Assembly (NCBI GenBank): GCA_020848855.1
Contig: JADLHH010000459.1
Location: 1 to 15,923 of the forward strand
Length of the DNA: 15,923 bases
Direction of reading: 5' to 3'
Source of the DNA: Anaerolineae bacterium
GTDB taxonomy: Bacteria; Chloroflexota; Anaerolineae; Aggregatilineales; Phototrophicaceae
Both the position numbers and the translations under genes were made by a program. Under the pieces are notes generated by a model that was not told where the DNA came from, made no database searches, and saw only the letters and a list, made by a program, of their open reading frames with translations. This document shows, in pieces, positions 14,183 through 15,923 of the stretch (its first letter is position 1; every line of letters begins with the position of its first letter).

Positions 14183-15037
14183 ATGAGGCAGGTTGTGGAC
14201 ACACAAGTAGAAGTCCCGGAAGCACCCGTAACACCACCGACAGACCCTGAACCCAAACTCTACGTTCCCCCCCCACCATCACCGGCAGTTGTCATAATCC
14301 CCCGCGCGACCTTCAATTACGTGGTCATCGCGGTCGTGTGCCTGGTTCTCGGCGTGGTCATCGGTATGGTGGTGTACGACCGCGTATCGGAGCAGAACCG
14401 TACCGCCACCGACGAGCTGATCAACCGGGCAGTGGCGACAGCGGTCGCGGCACTGCCGACCCAGGCAGTCGCTGCTGCCGAAGACCCGGACGCGCGCGTG
14501 TTCGTCGCCACCGACGACCGACCCTCGCTCGGTCCGGCGGACGCTCCAGTGGTGATCGTCGAATTTGGAGACTTCCATTGCGGCTACTGCAAGCGCTTCA
14601 ACGACGAGACGATGACGCCGCTGCTGGACAATTATGGCGATCGCGTCCGGTTCGTGTTCCGCGATTACCCGATTCTGGGCGCTTCTTCGGTGCAGGCGGC
14701 GCTGGCTGCCAACTGCGCTTACGATCAGAATGCGTTCTGGGATTTCCACGACATGCTGTACGCCGATCCTTCGGAACTCACGCGCGACAAGTTCCTGGAA
14801 TATGCCACAACGCTGAACCTCGACATCGACCGCTTCACGACCTGTTTCGACGAAGCCGAACACCAGAGCACGGTTGTTCAGGACTACACTGATGCTCAGG
14901 CGTTGGGCGTCACCGGCACGCCGACCTTCTTCATCAATGGCAAGGTGTTCATCGGCGCGCAGCCGTATGCATCGTTCGCAGCCATCATCGACGCCGAACT
15001 CGCATTGAACGAAACCCCCGCCGAACAGGCTTCCTGA
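14183..15037 (+). CDS. Membrane-anchored DsbA-like thioredoxin-fold oxidoreductase
   Basis: A 284-residue protein with a Pro-rich cytoplasmic N-terminus (11-40), one membrane helix (~44-65, type II anchor), an Ala-rich spacer, and a DsbA-like thioredoxin domain (~105-275) outside. The active site is CGYC (133-136) in FGDFHCGYCKRF. The cis-proline loop is GTPTFF with Pro247. Helical insertion residues include two further cysteines (178 and 221). This resembles the BdbD/DsbA group that forms disulfides in secreted proteins, so the four-cysteine secreted protein at 3953-5014 is a possible client by type, not by evidence of linkage. The start is uncertain. ATG at 14183 lacks a Shine-Dalgarno sequence, while GTG at 14195 has GAGGCAGG just upstream; the change affects only four residues. 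A strong hairpin lies 12 bp past the stop. A reducing or isomerase role cannot be excluded. Confidence 0.92.
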   Translation: MRQVVDTQVEVPEAPVTPPTDPEPKLYVPPPPSPAVVIIPRATFNYVVIAVVCLVLGVVIGMVVYDRVSEQNRTATDELINRAVATAVAALPTQAVAAAEDPDARVFVATDDRPSLGPADAPVVIVEFGDFHCGYCKRFNDETMTPLLDNYGDRVRFVFRDYPILGASSVQAALAANCAYDQNAFWDFHDMLYADPSELTRDKFLEYATTLNLDIDRFTTCFDEAEHQSTVVQDYTDAQALGVTGTPTFFINGKVFIGAQPYASFAAIIDAELALNETPAEQAS

Positions 15038-15048
15038 TCGATCTGACA

Positions 15049-15070
15049 AGGGGCGAGCAACCTCGCCCCT
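15049..15070 (+). terminator. Hairpin after the DsbA-like gene, without a U-tract
   Basis: AGGGGCGAG (15049-15057) pairs perfectly with CTCGCCCCT (15062-15070) around the 4-nt loop CAAC. It starts 12 bases after the stop codon. No T-run follows, so it is a strong hairpin but an unconventional intrinsic terminator. Confidence 0.6.
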
Positions 15071-15144
15071 GAACGCTCCTAAACCCTACCATTTCAAATC
15101 GAATTACGGTATCCTCACTCGTGATGGCGTTTTAGAGGAAGCCA

Positions 15145-15432
15145 ATGATGGACGAGAAGACGGTATTTCGGTACAAGCTGGAATCGGACTTGCAGATATG
15201 GGAAGCTGAACTGGAGCAGTGGCGGCGGCGGTACGAGCATAGTGACGGCAGCGTCGTCCTGCGCAAAGAGCAGCAGGAGATGCTGGAAGATCTCCATGAG
15301 CAGCGGATGCGGGCGCGCCAGTTGCTCGGCGAACTGGAGCGCAGCGACGATTGGACAGCACTCAAGCCGGAGATGGAACAACTATGGGCGAATATTCGCC
15401 GCTCGATAACGGCGATTCGGCAGATAGCGTAG
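15145..15432 (+). CDS. Small charged coiled-coil protein of unknown function
   Basis: A 95-residue protein of no recognised family. It is almost entirely helical and highly charged, with many Glu, Arg and Gln and a heptad-like pattern through LQIWEAELEQWRRRYE (16-31) and LRKEQQEMLEDLHEQRMRARQLLGELE (39-65). A second helix runs 69-93. It has no cysteine, signal peptide or membrane segment, so it should be cytoplasmic and probably forms a helical hairpin or dimer. AGAGGAA (15134-15140) is a good ribosome-binding site. It fits either ATG at 15145 (4-base gap) or, slightly better, ATG at 15148 (7-base gap). Codon use is like the neighbours. It stands alone between the DsbA-like gene and a minus-strand tRNA. 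It is supported as a real gene by the ribosome site and amphipathic pattern only. Confidence 0.7.
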   Translation: MMDEKTVFRYKLESDLQIWEAELEQWRRRYEHSDGSVVLRKEQQEMLEDLHEQRMRARQLLGELERSDDWTALKPEMEQLWANIRRSITAIRQIA

Positions 15433-15508
15433 GCAACCGACTGCGGGGGATTCAGCTAGAAATGATCATGGAACGTCGGGAGAAAGTCGAGAGGGATTAG
15501 AATGGGTG

Positions 15509-15581
15509 TGGGAGCGCTGGGATTCGAACCCAGAGTCGGCCGATTATGAGTCGGATGCTTTGACCGTTAAGCTACGCTCCC
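15509..15581 (-). tRNA. tRNA with CAU anticodon (elongator tRNA-Met, or tRNA-Ile2)
   Basis: On the minus strand a full 73-nt cloverleaf can be drawn. The acceptor stem is GGGAGCG/CGCTCCC, the D arm GCTT-AACGGTCA-AAGC, the anticodon loop CTCATAA, the T arm CTGGG-TTCGAAT-CCCAG, and the discriminator A. The anticodon CAU is at 15546-15548. The perfect G1-C72 pair and lack of three G-C pairs in the anticodon stem exclude the initiator. Elongator Met and lysidine-modified Ile2 share this anticodon loop, so the two cannot be separated by eye. The base pair 27-43 is a T-C mismatch. The CCA end is not encoded. Confidence 0.93.
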
Positions 15582-15626
15582 ATTCCACGTTATTCTATAA
15601 ACTCGTCGGAGTGAGGTCAATCCCAG

Positions 15627-15923
15627 ATGGCATCCTGCAAAATATGTGGAAACTCTCTGACTGGACGGCAGACGAAATTCTGCTCGATTGAATGCAAAAA
15701 TGCTTTTCACCAGGGGTATCCCGGTCAACGACAGCGTGGCGTGCGACGAAAACTTCAACTTGTCAAACAGCTTGGTGGAAAATGCTCACGCTGTGGCTAC
15801 AGTAAGAATCTTGCGGCGCTGTCGTTCCACCACGTTGCTGACAAAAAACATAAGCTGGATGCGCGTAGTCTGTCGAATCGGAGTATGGAACGAGTTCTGG
15901 CTGAATTTGAGAAATGTGAACTC
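15627..15923 (+). CDS. HNH endonuclease with N-terminal zinc ribbon, 3'-truncated by the window
   Basis: An open frame of 99 codons runs from ATG 15627 to the last base with no stop. GAGG at 15613-15616 is a suitable ribosome-binding site. Residues 4-23 form a zinc ribbon (Cys4, Cys7, Cys19, Cys23: CKIC...FCSIEC). A basic linker (RQRGVRRKLQLVKQLGG, 35-51) leads to the HNH start with Cys53 and Cys56 (KCSRCGYSKNLAALSFHH). His68 and His69 belong to the HNH motif, and ERVLAEFEKCEL (88-99) is the segment that normally precedes a second Cys-x-x-Cys-His, expected just outside the window. The family consists of small nucleases found singly or in mobile settings. The gene is less GC-rich than its neighbours and starts 45 bp beyond the tRNA gene. 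Its biological role (selfish, restriction or repair) is not visible. Confidence 0.85.
   Translation, partial: MASCKICGNSLTGRQTKFCSIECKNAFHQGYPGQRQRGVRRKLQLVKQLGGKCSRCGYSKNLAALSFHHVADKKHKLDARSLSNRSMERVLAEFEKCEL

Noticed and set aside
15509..15626. Integration site at the tRNA 3' end next to the HNH gene
   Set aside because: The HNH gene lies beyond the 5' end of the minus-strand tRNA, not the 3' end used by most integrases, and no duplicated tRNA fragment is seen in the window.
15506..15691. 61-codon plus-strand frame across the tRNA
   Set aside because: It reads through the antisense of the tRNA and into the HNH gene in a different frame, with no ribosome site.

Overview
The window looks like chromosomal DNA from a GC-rich bacterium, most likely a Chloroflexota (Anaerolineae-like) lineage. 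This rests on gene style rather than a marker phylogeny. The pointers are a Ser/Thr kinase with a Pro/Thr-rich linker and a large outer domain, a WD40 lipoprotein, a cyclic-nucleotide-binding/bacterial-PH membrane protein, frequent GTG and TTG starts, and dispersed inverted repeats that begin GTAGGGGC. Nothing indicates a phage or plasmid backbone. The two edges (a DNA methylase with a nuclease at the left, an HNH endonuclease at the right) have an accessory flavour.

Left part (1-3016): the C-terminal part of a D12-class DNA adenine methylase is followed 5 bp later by a small PD-(D/E)XK-like protein, a plausible restriction-modification pair. A secreted TPR protein follows. A long inverted-repeat element fills the gap to a convergent AlkA-type DNA glycosylase gene.

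Middle (3017-6817): after an AT-rich gap holding a 20-bp palindrome and GTTAAAAG motifs comes a minus-strand pair: a secreted four-cysteine protein and rsmG (16S rRNA m7G methyltransferase), joined by a TAATG overlap. A short promoter region separates them from a divergent, plus-strand isocitrate-dehydrogenase-like gene, followed by a MarR-family regulator.

Centre (6818-9576): a second, near-identical copy of the inverted-repeat element precedes a 599-residue membrane protein with an N-terminal cyclic-nucleotide-binding domain and two bacterial PH modules. Then come a composite double-hairpin repeat and peptide deformylase (def).

Right part (9577-15923): the minus strand carries rsgA, a transmembrane Ser/Thr kinase with an RskA-like outer domain and an EF-hand loop, and a WD40 lipoprotein translationally coupled to the kinase. 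Kinase and lipoprotein look like one envelope-sensing unit. Divergent from rsgA is a membrane-anchored DsbA-like thioredoxin-fold protein, then a small coiled-coil protein, a minus-strand CAU tRNA, and the start of an HNH endonuclease gene that runs off the window.

The translation and ribosome theme (rsmG, def, rsgA, tRNA) is housekeeping. The most unusual items are the methylase/nuclease pair, the kinase exodomain architecture, and the duplicated inverted-repeat element.
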